64,000 bases of DNA, taken from Dendrophyllia cribrosa. Its lineage: Eukaryota; Cnidaria; Anthozoa; Scleractinia; Dendrophylliidae. The stretch spans positions 21,350,570 through 21,414,569 of the forward strand of contig JAJLRJ010000002.1 in the NCBI GenBank assembly GCA_024195265.1, read 5' to 3'. How positions within the stretch are numbered: position 1 is the first letter of the stretch; every line of letters starts with the position of its first letter. The position numbers and the translations under genes are program-made. Of the stretch, positions 47,079 to 56,763 are shown piece by piece. The notes under the pieces were generated by a model, which worked only from the letters and a program-made list of their open reading frames with translations, did no database searches and was not told the DNA's origin.

Positions 47079-47847
47079 ATGAACAAGTTCTGGATCGCGA
47101 TTCTTTTGATGCTCGTTGTTGAATCTCTGTTAATTGATGACAGGTAGGCTGCAATCGTTGTTACTGAGTAAATTCTAAAACCTTTAAAGGTAAGGTTAAA
47201 ACTCACGATCTATTATATATAATGCCCCTACAAGGATGATATCCTAAGATCCCGTATAACACCTAAAGGAGATTAAATTCATTTTTTGCAAACCGTAAGT
47301 TATAGTCTGTCTATGTCTGATTGCCTGCCTGTTCTCTGCTCATCTGCTGATCATGTAGCCCGCTTTTAAGTGGGCTATTAAGGAATAGTTAAAACTATTC
47401 CTTAAAGGAAACAGGACTGCTTGTAGTCTACGTTCACGCACGGCAAAGTTTATACATATTTTAAAAGCCGTCCAGCTCACTGACTACTCCTGAGAGGGCC
47501 GATTACACGGCGAATTTCAGCCCGGTAGGCCCTCGGGGGGTTCTTCCACTGTTTATCAATTCGTAAGGTCTGGTTAAACCAATAATGCAACAAGTTGATG
47601 TAAACAGGTTAAGGCTACGGAGCTCTGTTTGCTAAAATCTTTATTCGTTGTTTCCAGCGATGCTTGGCGAAGACGCCGCCGCCGCCGCCGTAGTGGAAAG
47701 ATGGATGAAGGCGATGTTAACCCAGCAGACCTCAAAAAAGATCCTCACCCAGATTCAATACCAGAGAATATGCCCTCTCTCATTGATGAAGACGAACAAG
47801 ACGAAAAGGAAGAATACAATCTTCATCCAAAACACGCCCAATTTTAA
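47079..47847 (+). CDS. secreted arginine-rich peptide precursor, two exons
   Basis: Exon 1 (47079-47143) encodes 21 residues plus two bases: M-N-K-F-W, then a hydrophobic stretch of a typical signal peptide, ending D-D. It stops at a GT donor (CAG/GTAGGC). Exon 2 (47658-47847) follows acceptor TTGTTTCCAG and keeps the frame: S-D-A-W, eight arginines, S-G-K, then an acidic Pro/Asp/Glu-rich tail ending at TAA; 84 aa in total. There is no cysteine. The organisation (signal, strongly basic block, acidic segment) recalls precursors of cationic antimicrobial or regulatory peptides whose charge is masked until cleavage, but I recognise no family. Arg codons are mainly CGC repeats, so block length may vary. 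Intron 514 bp, with TATA upstream and AATAAA downstream. It could instead be a nucleic-acid- or mineral-binding secreted peptide. Confidence 0.75.
47144..47657 (+). other. intron of the peptide gene with small hairpins
   Basis: GT-AG intron. It contains two adjacent inverted repeats (TAGCCCGCTTTTAAGTGGGCTA at 47357-47379 and TTAAGGAATAG/CTATTCCTTAA at 47380-47406). No other gene. Confidence 0.6.
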
Positions 47848-47966
47848 GAAAAAATATATATATCGAAAAGAATATCTAACGCAAGTTGAAATCGTCATAA
47901 ATTCGCAACGAGATAATATTTTGCACTTAAATGTCACACTAAGCTTGTATACATTGTACATATTGT

Positions 47967-47972
47967 AATAAA
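47967..47972 (+). terminator. polyadenylation signal
   Basis: AATAAA, 120 bases after the stop codon of the peptide gene. Confidence 0.6.
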
Positions 47973-48139
47973 TTATGAAGGAAGCTTCATTATTGCATTG
48001 CTTTAATTTTATTTATTCTATTTGGTTTGTGATAGACAACCATGAAATTTTGTGCAACTGAAACACGGTTTATTCAGCTGTGAATCTCGTTTTCATCAAC
48101 CTGCTGCAACTTTCTCTCTGAGTCACTTATCAACTCCCA

Positions 48140-48900
48140 CTAGCGCTCAGCGTCGTCCAACACTGATGGGCTCTTATCAACTTTTATCTCGTAATCGTTA
48201 GCGATCTTTTAAACTTTCCTTTTCTATAACAGCAATCATGGGTCAGTGGTTTTATCTTATTTCATGACCTGCATTAATCTTTTTGGTCTAGCTTATACAC
48301 TCGCGTGTCCTGTAATCAACTTTCAATTGCGCTCTCGTAAACCTAGTACGCCATCGTCAACTGTCCGTGCAGAATTATTCCCCCTGTGGTCTTGTTACCT
48401 CTCATGCGCTCCAATCAACACCCATGCTTACGAGCTCTTGCATGATAAAGTTAACGCTTATGCAGCAGCACTTTTTGGCCTTAGTCAGCCCTCGTGGCTC
48501 TCGTCAAATCCAAAGAACTTCAATATAAACATTAATGCGCTCATAGCAAATGTCGTTCACTTTCATCCATCTTTATTGCTCGACCCTCATCTTGTTAACC
48601 CTCGTCAACCTATATGATACACTCCATGAGCTCTAGTTTACTTCACCATCGTCATTTACGCTCTCGTCAACGTTAGTACTTTCTCATCGATAATCATGGT
48701 TTTATATTATCTCTCAAGCGCTCTCGTCAACTCGTGAACGTTGTCATGCGCTCCTTTTACCTCGTGTACGCTATCGTGTTTACACGTCAACCCTCGTTCG
48801 TTGTCGCGCACTTTCGTAAACTCTCGCACACTAATCGGGTACTTGCAACTCTCGTACGTAGTCATGCAATTTCGTCACCTCGTACGCTGTCATGCACTCT
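48140..48900. repeat. degenerate minisatellite-like region
   Basis: Phrases such as CTCTCGTCAAC, GTCATGCGCTC, CTCGTACG and CTCTCGTAAAC recur every 15-40 bases throughout the block in varied spacing. No stable period survives. It has an open 123-codon plus frame (48246-48617), but that is compositional. Unclassified. Confidence 0.6.
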
Positions 48901-49060
48901 GTTATACCAACTGAGCTATGAAGCCATTGGCGAGCAAGGATAATTGTAAGTTCATATGTTCCCATGAAAGCGATATAATGACCATGACGTATATGAGTGA
49001 ATCATATGTGAACGGGTAACGCGGAGGTCATAGGTTCTACCACTCAAACTGCTACAAGCC
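48900..49060. other. tRNA-like fragments
   Basis: Minus-strand GGCTTCATAGCTCAGTTGGT (48907-48926) looks like the 5' part of a tRNA with its A box. At 49022-49050 the plus strand reads GAGGTCATAGGTTCTACCAC, B-box-like but in the other orientation. Most likely remnants of a tRNA-derived repeat, not a working tRNA. Confidence 0.35.
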
Positions 49061-49170
49061 TCGCTTATGATGAGAGAATAACAAACATTACATGATTTAT
49101 AATATAGATATGATTATTATGTAGTCATAGTTGTATCAGGCGCCGCCATTTTGTTTTATCGGGAAACTGA

Positions 49171-49528
49171 GGCTATGTCTACACTATACCGGATAGCTTA
49201 TCATGTCGACATGAAAAATACTCTGGGCCTGGTGTGAACAGAAACGACCCAGAACTGGATATTTACTTCTTTTTCAGTGGGTTTCAATCCTCGCTCCTAG
49301 TTGTTGACTTCCGCTACGGTTCGGTTCGATTGCCTGTTCACACTGCCCCAAAGATTGGCACGAAAATCTATCTGATATATGACGATTCACTTTCACGAGC
49401 GCCGCGTCACAGCGGCGCTCCGGAACAAAAATCGTTCCGAAACTAGCGTTTCATGTGTGAACGAAAGGCCTATCCGGTATGGTTTTCGTGCCGGCGCAAG
49501 AGCTATCCGGTATAGTGTAGACATAGCC
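49171..49528. mobile_element. complete 358-bp MITE (same family as 29957)
   Basis: Starts GGCTATGTCTACACTATACC and ends GGTATAGTGTAGACATAGCC, flanked by TGA on both sides (49168-49170, 49529-49531). The interior matches 29957-30298 in reverse orientation. The inner arms hold GAGCGCCGCG/CGGCGCTC and AGGCCTATCCGGTAT motifs. No coding capacity. Confidence 0.9.
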
Positions 49529-49531
49529 TGA

Positions 49532-50894
49532 TTGGATCATTTAACGCAAAATTTCCGACCTTCAAAAAGACGGATCAATCGCCGGTCTAATTTGAATGTT
49601 ATTTATTTATAATTTTTTGAAAAATTGCAAAACTATATCATAACACCCAAAATTTAAAACTAAATATATAAACTGCAATATGAAACTGAAATCGTTGCTT
49701 AATACAATCGAATTGGAAAATTTATACGCGGACGTTGTTGTTTTCTTTCTTTTTCTAGTTTGTATTTTTTTTTATGTTAGTTTCTTGACATTTCCTTAAA
49801 AATCGAGGGGATTGTTTTGGTACACGTACGCAATATGATACAAAGCTCCTTCCTGGTCCCCCATACATTTTTTATAGAAGTAGTGTGGATAAGTTAAAAA
49901 AAAAACTGTCAAGAAAATTCATCTTGGGTGATTATATGTCCTGAACTCTCATGACCTCCCTAATTAATAAAGCGTTGATATTACAAGACGAAACTTAATA
50001 CTGAACACAACTGGGGCGTAAAGTTTAAAACACCTTTTGGTATATAAATCCAAACATTAATAGCAGTCACAATACTTCCTCTATTCCCTATTTATATGCA
50101 GTCACGCCAACAAAATGAAGTTCTGGTCACTTTCAGGGATATTATCTCAAGATTTCGGAAAAGCTTCTGGCCATTATTCAGCTATGGGATACGACATATC
50201 TCAAAACAAAGGAAGTTTAAATTCTCGGCTACTTTTTGTCTACTAGTTTATTATAACAAATGCATTGCCCGAAATCTATACTTTGTGGAATTTACACGTA
50301 CAGCGGGCAAGCTTTCACAATTCACAATAATAGAGCGCCTTAGAATGTTATTAACATTTTTTTTTTTGAAAAATCATACATTAGATAATCTGCTGTCACC
50401 TTGTCCGATCAGTTGCAGGCCGAAATAAAATACAGCAAATAGCAATTTTAAATTGTACCACTTAAGGAAGTTAGTTTCGTGCAAAGCCTTGCCAAATATG
50501 GCTAGTGGGCGTCAGAATTCAACCTTAAATTTAGCCATTGATATGTGCTTCCAATTGCTCTATGTTCTAGGTTATATTGTGATCATTGCTTTGCTCTAAT
50601 CTAGTGGTGTCTATTTAACGTTCTTGTTCCCATGCATCGGAGTAATTTCCAAGTCTGAATTTCTGAGTTATCAGTGAAATGTTATAACGTTTTCGGAACA
50701 AATAATAGTACATGTCCTCTGCATGTTCTAAAAACTTGTTTTACTAGAATTGTTTGGATTACTTATACCTAATATTCGTCTTGTTTAGACCACGAAGTTC
50801 ACCGACAATACTACTACCAGTGTCACCAGAGTCAGTTCAAAATCTAAAACATGTATAAGAAGATGAAGAAAAGGCGAAAGTTTCCGAGAACTGT
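49532..50894. other. AT-rich region downstream of the CABIT-SAM gene
   Basis: No gene or clear repeat. The part next to 50895 probably includes the 3'UTR of the minus-strand gene. A plus frame at 50096-50428 lacks any recognised feature. Confidence 0.4.
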
Positions 50895-53405
50895 CTACAA
50901 ATATGGCCTCCATCCAGCAATAAATCTCAAGAGTTTCAAACGATAGAAGCGATCCATTCCAAACGACTGCAGAGCTTCATCATCCAGGCATACGAGCATG
51001 CTGCCATCAACTTGTCTCTCCCTGAAAATCTTCGCAAAGTGTTGCATGTTTAGGGCCTGAAGGCACTGCAACACTTCAGGTACCCTTAGAGTGTTCAGGT
51101 CCTGTGGAATGTTGTACCTGGTCTCCGGTGTTTCTGCGTTTTCCGTCTGTTGATTTTCTGGTGGGTTTGGCTTAATTTGTGTTCCTGATGATTGTGTATT
51201 ATCCGTAACACATGGAGCGATTCCAGCTTGTTCACCTCTTGATGACAAGTTGGAATTTTCTTGAAAGGACGCAGAGATGGAAAGAGGCTTTCCCGTCGCG
51301 GATTGAGACACCAATGGAGCTTTCCCATCGGAGCTTGAAACAATCGGACGTCTTCCTTGTTCCTGGCCATGGAATGAACGGGACTTTACCCTAGGGGATC
51401 GGATAGGGTGACATTCTTTACGGCTGACAACTTTATCTCCTGATGTCGGAATCGCTTTTCGAGGAAAGTCAGCACAAAAACTACCTCCAGTTTTTTTGTT
51501 TCGTACGGGGATGGGTGGCGGTGAATCTTCCTCAGTTTTTCTCTCCGATGCGTTGCTTTCATTTATAGATACATTTCTTGTAAAACCATTGCCAGAAGAC
51601 AATTGGCTTTGGGTTTTCTGGTTCTGGTTGTCACTTATTTGATGCGGCGCTGAAATAGTTCCCTTTCTATTTGGGTCAATTGGTAATATTTGCACTTTGC
51701 CGTCAGGTAGTCGTAGTCGTCCCTTCGCATCTGTTTTATCCTCCAGTTCCTTTGGAATCGGTGGAAGTACGTCTCCACTTGTGCGTTTCACCTGAGATGC
51801 GAGTGAAATGTTTGGCTTAAAGGCAGTGGGTGTCTCCAGATCAATTTCCTCGGAGCCATAGAAAAAGGAATTCACTGCTACTGACGTTGACTGCAGTGAC
51901 GAATTCGTGGAATATGATTGGCTCTCAAGGATAGAATCAAGTGTGTTGACGTCACAGGGAACACTTTCATTTTCGTCAGCTGTTTTTCCTTTTCTTCCGA
52001 ACGTGTTCATCTTTGTACAAGGTTTGCTACAAACCGGGGAAGTTCGACGAATTTGTAACGAAACTGTTTCTACTTTGCCTTGAAAGTTTTCATCTTCCTT
52101 GGTTTGAGCCTGCACGTGCATTAGATTATTTACATTTTGTTTGTGTAAATTTAAATTACTTACATCTTTACTTGAGGTACTTGAGTCACTTTTTCTTCTT
52201 TGCATTCGTGACAAAGAACTGCTTTTAAATTTGTACGTTGTAGTAGAGGTAAAATTTAAATCGTCGTAAATGTTCTCTTCGCTCTCGGTGGTGTTTGTTC
52301 TAAGTTCCAAGTTGCTCACAGTTCTTTGAAATAAACCACTTTGGTTCTTCCTTTCCTTGACACTTTTGCTTCTTGTCACTTTTGTGGGTGGAGGAGGAGA
52401 GTAGGTATTCCCTTGACGCACTCTTTGTCCACCCAACTCCAACTCTGTAATAGGCAGGATCTTGTCACTGTTTTCTTTCTTTCTTTCCGCGGGAGGCGTT
52501 TTTGGATAAGTCGATATCAACGTCTTTGCTCGATATCCTGACATATCCTCATATTCTTCGGTAATTGCATTCTTGGAGGTGCTATCGGGTTTGTTAAAGG
52601 GCGATTCGAGTAGTTCCATTTTCACAGGCACGACACTAATTGGCAGCGTTATAGGGAATGAGAACTGTGACGATACGCCTTGGGCTTCTGTTGTAGCTGT
52701 TACAAATGAATCGACTAAGACCCCCTTCATTTTGACGACACCAGTGGGTAGAGGTTGAGAATGCGTTCTTTCTATTTCCTTTCGTTTGTCTTCGTCTTCT
52801 TTAATGGTCTCTTCGTTAACGTTGTCAGTAAAACACACATAGGCAGGAAGCTTATTCTTCTTGATAAACCTGCCAAGTGTTAATTCGTCTCCGTCCAACA
52901 AAGCTTGAAATTTCGCTTCACAACTCGCTGGCACTTTCCGCAGAGTCTTCCCTTTGTCGTTAACGTTTTTAAAAGGCAGAAAGTTGTCCCGAGATTTTTT
53001 CTTCTTTAGTTCTATCTTTAGCTTGTCGCCAAGTTTGATCAAAGTTTCGTAGTTCGGGTCACTCTTTATCACACGTACAAACTTCACACCAGGATAATTT
53101 TCGTTAAGGAGCTCTTGAATTCCTAGTTGTTGCTGTTGGAATCTTTCTTCCGCTACGCGTTCAACGGAGCAGGGGTAATCCAGCGGGATACGATGCTCTT
53201 CGCCATTTGCATCCTCAAACAACACTGTTTCGACGCTTTCTAAGCTCAGCAAGTTGTAAACGGCATCAGCACCAACGGTCGTACGCTGGCAGTCGTCGTA
53301 ATAACCTTTATTCACCTTTACCAGGCGAGGAAGGCTAAACTTTCCAACGAATTCCCTCAAGGAGTGAGAGCTACCCGCGAGTGCAACCGGAGCAGAGTCC
53401 GACAT
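50895..53405 (-). CDS. CABIT and SAM domain adaptor, GAREM-like
   Basis: A single 836-codon frame. Residues about 13-265 form a CABIT-like domain (L-R-E-F-V, I-P-L-D-Y-P-C, then F-L-P-F and a second half ending I-S-V-V-P-V-K). The middle is disordered with tyrosine motifs Y-E-D-M (285) and I-Y-D-D-L (379) and proline motifs (P-P-P-P-T-K at 337; L-P-P-I-P-K and P-P-P-I-P-V-R in the second half). Residues about 768-836 form a SAM domain (C-L-Q-A-L-N-M ... D-D-E-A-L-Q-S-F-G-M ... L-K-L-L-R-F-I). CABIT-Pro/Tyr-SAM is the GAREM plan; GAREM binds GRB2 and SHP2 and promotes EGF-driven ERK activation in the cytoplasm. Length is close to vertebrate GAREM. No intron is seen within the frame; the short C-terminal extension after SAM is normal. 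The GAREM assignment is by architecture, not by search. Confidence 0.88.
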   Translation of the reverse strand: MSDSAPVALAGSSHSLREFVGKFSLPRLVKVNKGYYDDCQRTTVGADAVYNLLSLESVETVLFEDANGEEHRIPLDYPCSVERVAEERFQQQQLGIQELLNENYPGVKFVRVIKSDPNYETLIKLGDKLKIELKKKKSRDNFLPFKNVNDKGKTLRKVPASCEAKFQALLDGDELTLGRFIKKNKLPAYVCFTDNVNEETIKEDEDKRKEIERTHSQPLPTGVVKMKGVLVDSFVTATTEAQGVSSQFSFPITLPISVVPVKMELLESPFNKPDSTSKNAITEEYEDMSGYRAKTLISTYPKTPPAERKKENSDKILPITELELGGQRVRQGNTYSPPPPTKVTRSKSVKERKNQSGLFQRTVSNLELRTNTTESEENIYDDLNFTSTTTYKFKSSSLSRMQRRKSDSSTSSKDVSNLNLHKQNVNNLMHVQAQTKEDENFQGKVETVSLQIRRTSPVCSKPCTKMNTFGRKGKTADENESVPCDVNTLDSILESQSYSTNSSLQSTSVAVNSFFYGSEEIDLETPTAFKPNISLASQVKRTSGDVLPPIPKELEDKTDAKGRLRLPDGKVQILPIDPNRKGTISAPHQISDNQNQKTQSQLSSGNGFTRNVSINESNASERKTEEDSPPPIPVRNKKTGGSFCADFPRKAIPTSGDKVVSRKECHPIRSPRVKSRSFHGQEQGRRPIVSSSDGKAPLVSQSATGKPLSISASFQENSNLSSRGEQAGIAPCVTDNTQSSGTQIKPNPPENQQTENAETPETRYNIPQDLNTLRVPEVLQCLQALNMQHFAKIFRERQVDGSMLVCLDDEALQSFGMDRFYRLKLLRFIAGWRPYL

Positions 53406-55562
53406 TGAAGTTACGCCAATAAATGCCCTAACGCCTTTACCGGTAAAAGTCTTCTTCCGTCACTTTTCAGTGGCAAAACGCGCTGCCAGTGAAAAAAATT
53501 AAACCGATGCAACTACTTTATCCACTCATACAACTTCCGTAATAAAACTGATTTCTTGTCAACTCTATTCTTCTAAAGAGTAAGGATTTCTCAGCATATA
53601 ACTTCCGACTGAAATAAAACTAGTTTCGTGTTTTGGTTGACTGCCGTTTTCTTAAAATGTTATATCACTTTCCGCATTTTTTCTTTAACCAATTAGTGCG
53701 AAGATGCATGCTGAGTGAGTGGAGCGAGCCAAACTCGAAACTGAATATTATTGTAATTACATGTGTTCGATCGAAACCTAGTCAATTCTTCGTTTTCGCC
53801 TGACGTCATCAAAATTCTAAAATCTCAACAGCTTATTCTTCACGGCCCTAGTCCTAGTCCTTCTTTAAACATGTTCTTCATATCAACAATAGTAATCGTC
53901 ATACCAAGTTACATGTCAATACATTACATTGTTTTGGAGATATAGCATTTTAACATTTTTGGCGGTTCGTACGGCTATGGGAGTATTTTTACTCACTTTG
54001 TGGACTTTTCTAAAGCGAGGATCATGCAAATCCGAGGTCTTTTGAATCTTTGAAATCAACAGAACAATTATGAAGAAAATTTAAAACAGTTTTACACCAA
54101 AATGGTGGACACACACAAAAGTTCTTTAATTTCAGTTCTAAATATTGTTTTCTCCGTAACTCGGTTATAGGCGGTACATTGATTGAAGGAATTAAATTAT
54201 AAACACTTTCGAAAACGTCATGACGAAAAGCATTCAGTCATTATAGAAACTGAATGAAGAGCATCCACATATGTAATCACAAGTCAAGGTTAACTTCGCT
54301 AACTTCGTCAACAAGGTAAACTTCGTCATTTAGAAACTTGAGTGTTAAAAACGTCTATTGTAAACTGATTACCAATAAAATAAGGGACAACAGACCTGTA
54401 TCTAAGATCAGGGCGGGGGAAACAACTTACTGCACGAACTTTGAACCGCAAAACTATATGAAATAACTAGCTAAAATAAGACATTTTTCTGTTTTCATTC
54501 GTCTTTTCTATTGTTTTTTTTTATTGAACATGACTTCATCGAAGGGTGACGAATTAACAGATATAGAACGGTATACGGGTTAACACCAAGGATTCCGTTT
54601 GTACGGAGAAATGGTTAAGGATGACCACGTGACGTGGTTGCATTTTCAACTTAGGTAAGTTATTTTAATAAGTCTTTGTGGCATATGGAATCCTGTTTTA
54701 GTGACCAATTGTAGAAAAATAGATAGACGTTGATTTATGTTGGTTTATTTAGTTAGGTGGTTGAGAGGAAAACAAACCTCTGTCAGTACACACACCGTGA
54801 ACTGATCTTAAACTTGAGCACTCTCAAAAACTTAGTTAACGAAATTTAGGCTCAAGAGATCACAATTAAAACTCTTCAGATTAAAACCTTAACTAATAAA
54901 TTCTCAATTTAGAGATTTGAGATTGCACTCAGCCTGCTAACAAATTAAAAAACAAAAACAAAACAGAGCATCTGTTTTCTCCCTCCCTTTCGAACCGTCC
55001 ATTTCCGCCCGTGCCAAATGCAAGCAATCTACGAGCCTGGTGTGCGTTTCGTAAAACTCTAGATTTTGCTACATAGTTTTTATTGATGTAAGTAACGGGT
55101 TTGAACAGGAAATGTTAATTGGCATGAATTTATAAGCACGAAGAAATGGATGGGGCCCAAGATAAATAAGGTCATCAGTTTAACATTTTATTGAAAACTG
55201 TTTTCATATCCTGTCATGGTGATGAGTTTTGATTTCTAAAGGGCCTTTGTGGCATTTTTGCTTTCAAGCAACGTATATAATGACATCGAATTATTTGAAG
55301 TTTTTAATACTTATATATTTTTTGAAAATGTTACTTTGTTGATTTATGAACAAAGGGCACCTTGTCAACGCTTTAGTCGAATAATGATTTTTGAAAGAGC
55401 CTTGTCGCCTTGACATTGTTGATTTTTAAAGTATTGTGTGTATTGTGGAAATCTCAGTTATAAGCGTAAATGTTTAAGTCAAAGATCTGTATAAATGTAC
55501 ATTTGCAAACAATAAGAAAATTAGACTGGTATTTCAGACTTGTTATATCTTGCCAATACTCA
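53406..55562. other. upstream region of the CABIT-SAM gene
   Basis: No second gene. A block at about 54960-55200 resembles 63486-63740 upstream of the other CABIT-SAM gene, in the same orientation (CGCCCGTG, AAGTAACGG(G/A)TTTGAACAG, GAAATGGATGGGG, GCCCAAGATA). GACGTCA at 53800-53806 resembles a CRE site, unproven. Confidence 0.5.
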
Positions 55563-55880
55563 TTAGTATCAATATACGCGGCCAAATAAGAAACTGCCTT
55601 CGAGAAAACACGCGTGAGTGGCGGGCGATATTGAATTTGACGGGCTGCAAACGCATTTACGGCCCTGTTTCTGTTAAACATTTTTTTCTTGTTAAATGAA
55701 TTTGTACGATTTGGCCTTGTGTATTGATAATAATGATAATCACATCACTTTTGTCGGGCATATAGTTTATTTGTGTCCCTCGTAGCATCATTTGCACCCT
55801 CGCTCCGCTCGGGAGCAAATGATGCTACTCGGGCCACAAATAAACTGTATGCCCTCCAAAAGTCATGTGATTGTCCTAGT
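55563..55880. repeat. 300-bp hairpin repeat, copy 2
   Basis: About 95% identical by eye to 38723-39023 and in the same orientation, including the palindrome at 55740-55872 (GGGCATATAGTTTATTTGTG and its complement). Probably a foldback MITE family. Confidence 0.8.
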
Positions 55881-55967
55881 TGTAAGAATGATTTCTGTAA
55901 ATTTTCCATCGCCCAATCATCCTACAATTTGCGAGAACTGGTATTAGAAGAATTACAGGGTACACGA

Positions 55968-56374
55968 TACCCGGGGGGGGGGGGGGGGGGGGGGGGAGGA
56001 CTCCTATACTCCTATATAAAAAGAATGGGAGTGCTTGTCGTACCTTTTAGGGTTCAAAATTGGTAAATTTTTACCGCCAGATGCTAAAATCTAAAATGAC
56101 CACCGTTAGAACTATCGCGGTACCTTTTAGGGTTTTGACAGGAGCCCATTGGTTTTGAGCCTAACAAATATGACTGGAACTGTTTGTCAGTCAACTACTT
56201 TTTTTGTAGTCTTATTCGTGACTCATCAACAAAAGAGTCATGTCCTGTATTACTTAATATTCTTCTGTATTGTGAAAAATTATCCTTGTATATAACATCG
56301 GTTATTGTAAATTTAGTAACATCTTATACCTGAAGAAGGCTGGTTTGGCCCCGGGAAGGGGGGGGGGGGGGGGG
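55968..56374. repeat. poly(G)-bounded repeat, copy D
   Basis: Begins CCCGGG with 24 G (55973-55996) and ends CCCCGGGAA with 17 G (56358-56374). The interior shares GCTAAAATCTAAAATGA and GCGGTACCTTTTAGGG with 17205-17280. Confidence 0.65.
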
Positions 56375-56718
56375 ATCTGGCCAGCTGAAATATTGTACCA
56401 AACAAAATATACGCTGTTTTCAACTTTGTTTTAAAGTTTTATATTCTACTTCTTTTTTTTGCTGAAGTAGATCCTCAAGGATCCAGCGTACAAGCAACAT
56501 GACTCTCGTATACGGTTTCTTGCCATTTAACCAGTTATAATCGCGTTCGAAGAACGCAATCCAAATTTCGTATTGGTTATCCTGTGGTTTACGTGCAGTA
56601 AAATTTGAGATTTTTTGGTAGCCGGTCTTCCAAATGGCCGCCCCTATTGGTTTTTTTCAGGGGCTCATTTCCGCCGGCAATTCCTTCGAACGCGTCTCCA
56701 TAATCTCTGATTACTGCT
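56375..56718. other. spacer, nothing recognised
   Basis: No gene. It ends at the microsatellite that flanks the LINE fragment. Confidence 0.4.
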
Positions 56719-56719
56719 A

Positions 56720-56752
<33 letters not shown>

Positions 56753-56763
56753 GTAATAGTAAT
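56719..56763. repeat. (AAT)n/(TAG) microsatellite, 3' flank of LINE
   Basis: TAATAATAAT repeats then AATAGTAATAG, followed by a T run that is the poly(A) tail of the minus-strand LINE fragment. Confidence 0.85.

Noticed and set aside
48246..48617. 123-codon plus frame
   Set aside because: It lies in the degenerate CTCTCGTCAA array, has low-complexity composition and no recognisable domain.
48900..49060. Functional tRNA gene
   Set aside because: A-box-like and B-box-like parts are on opposite strands and no cloverleaf can be drawn.
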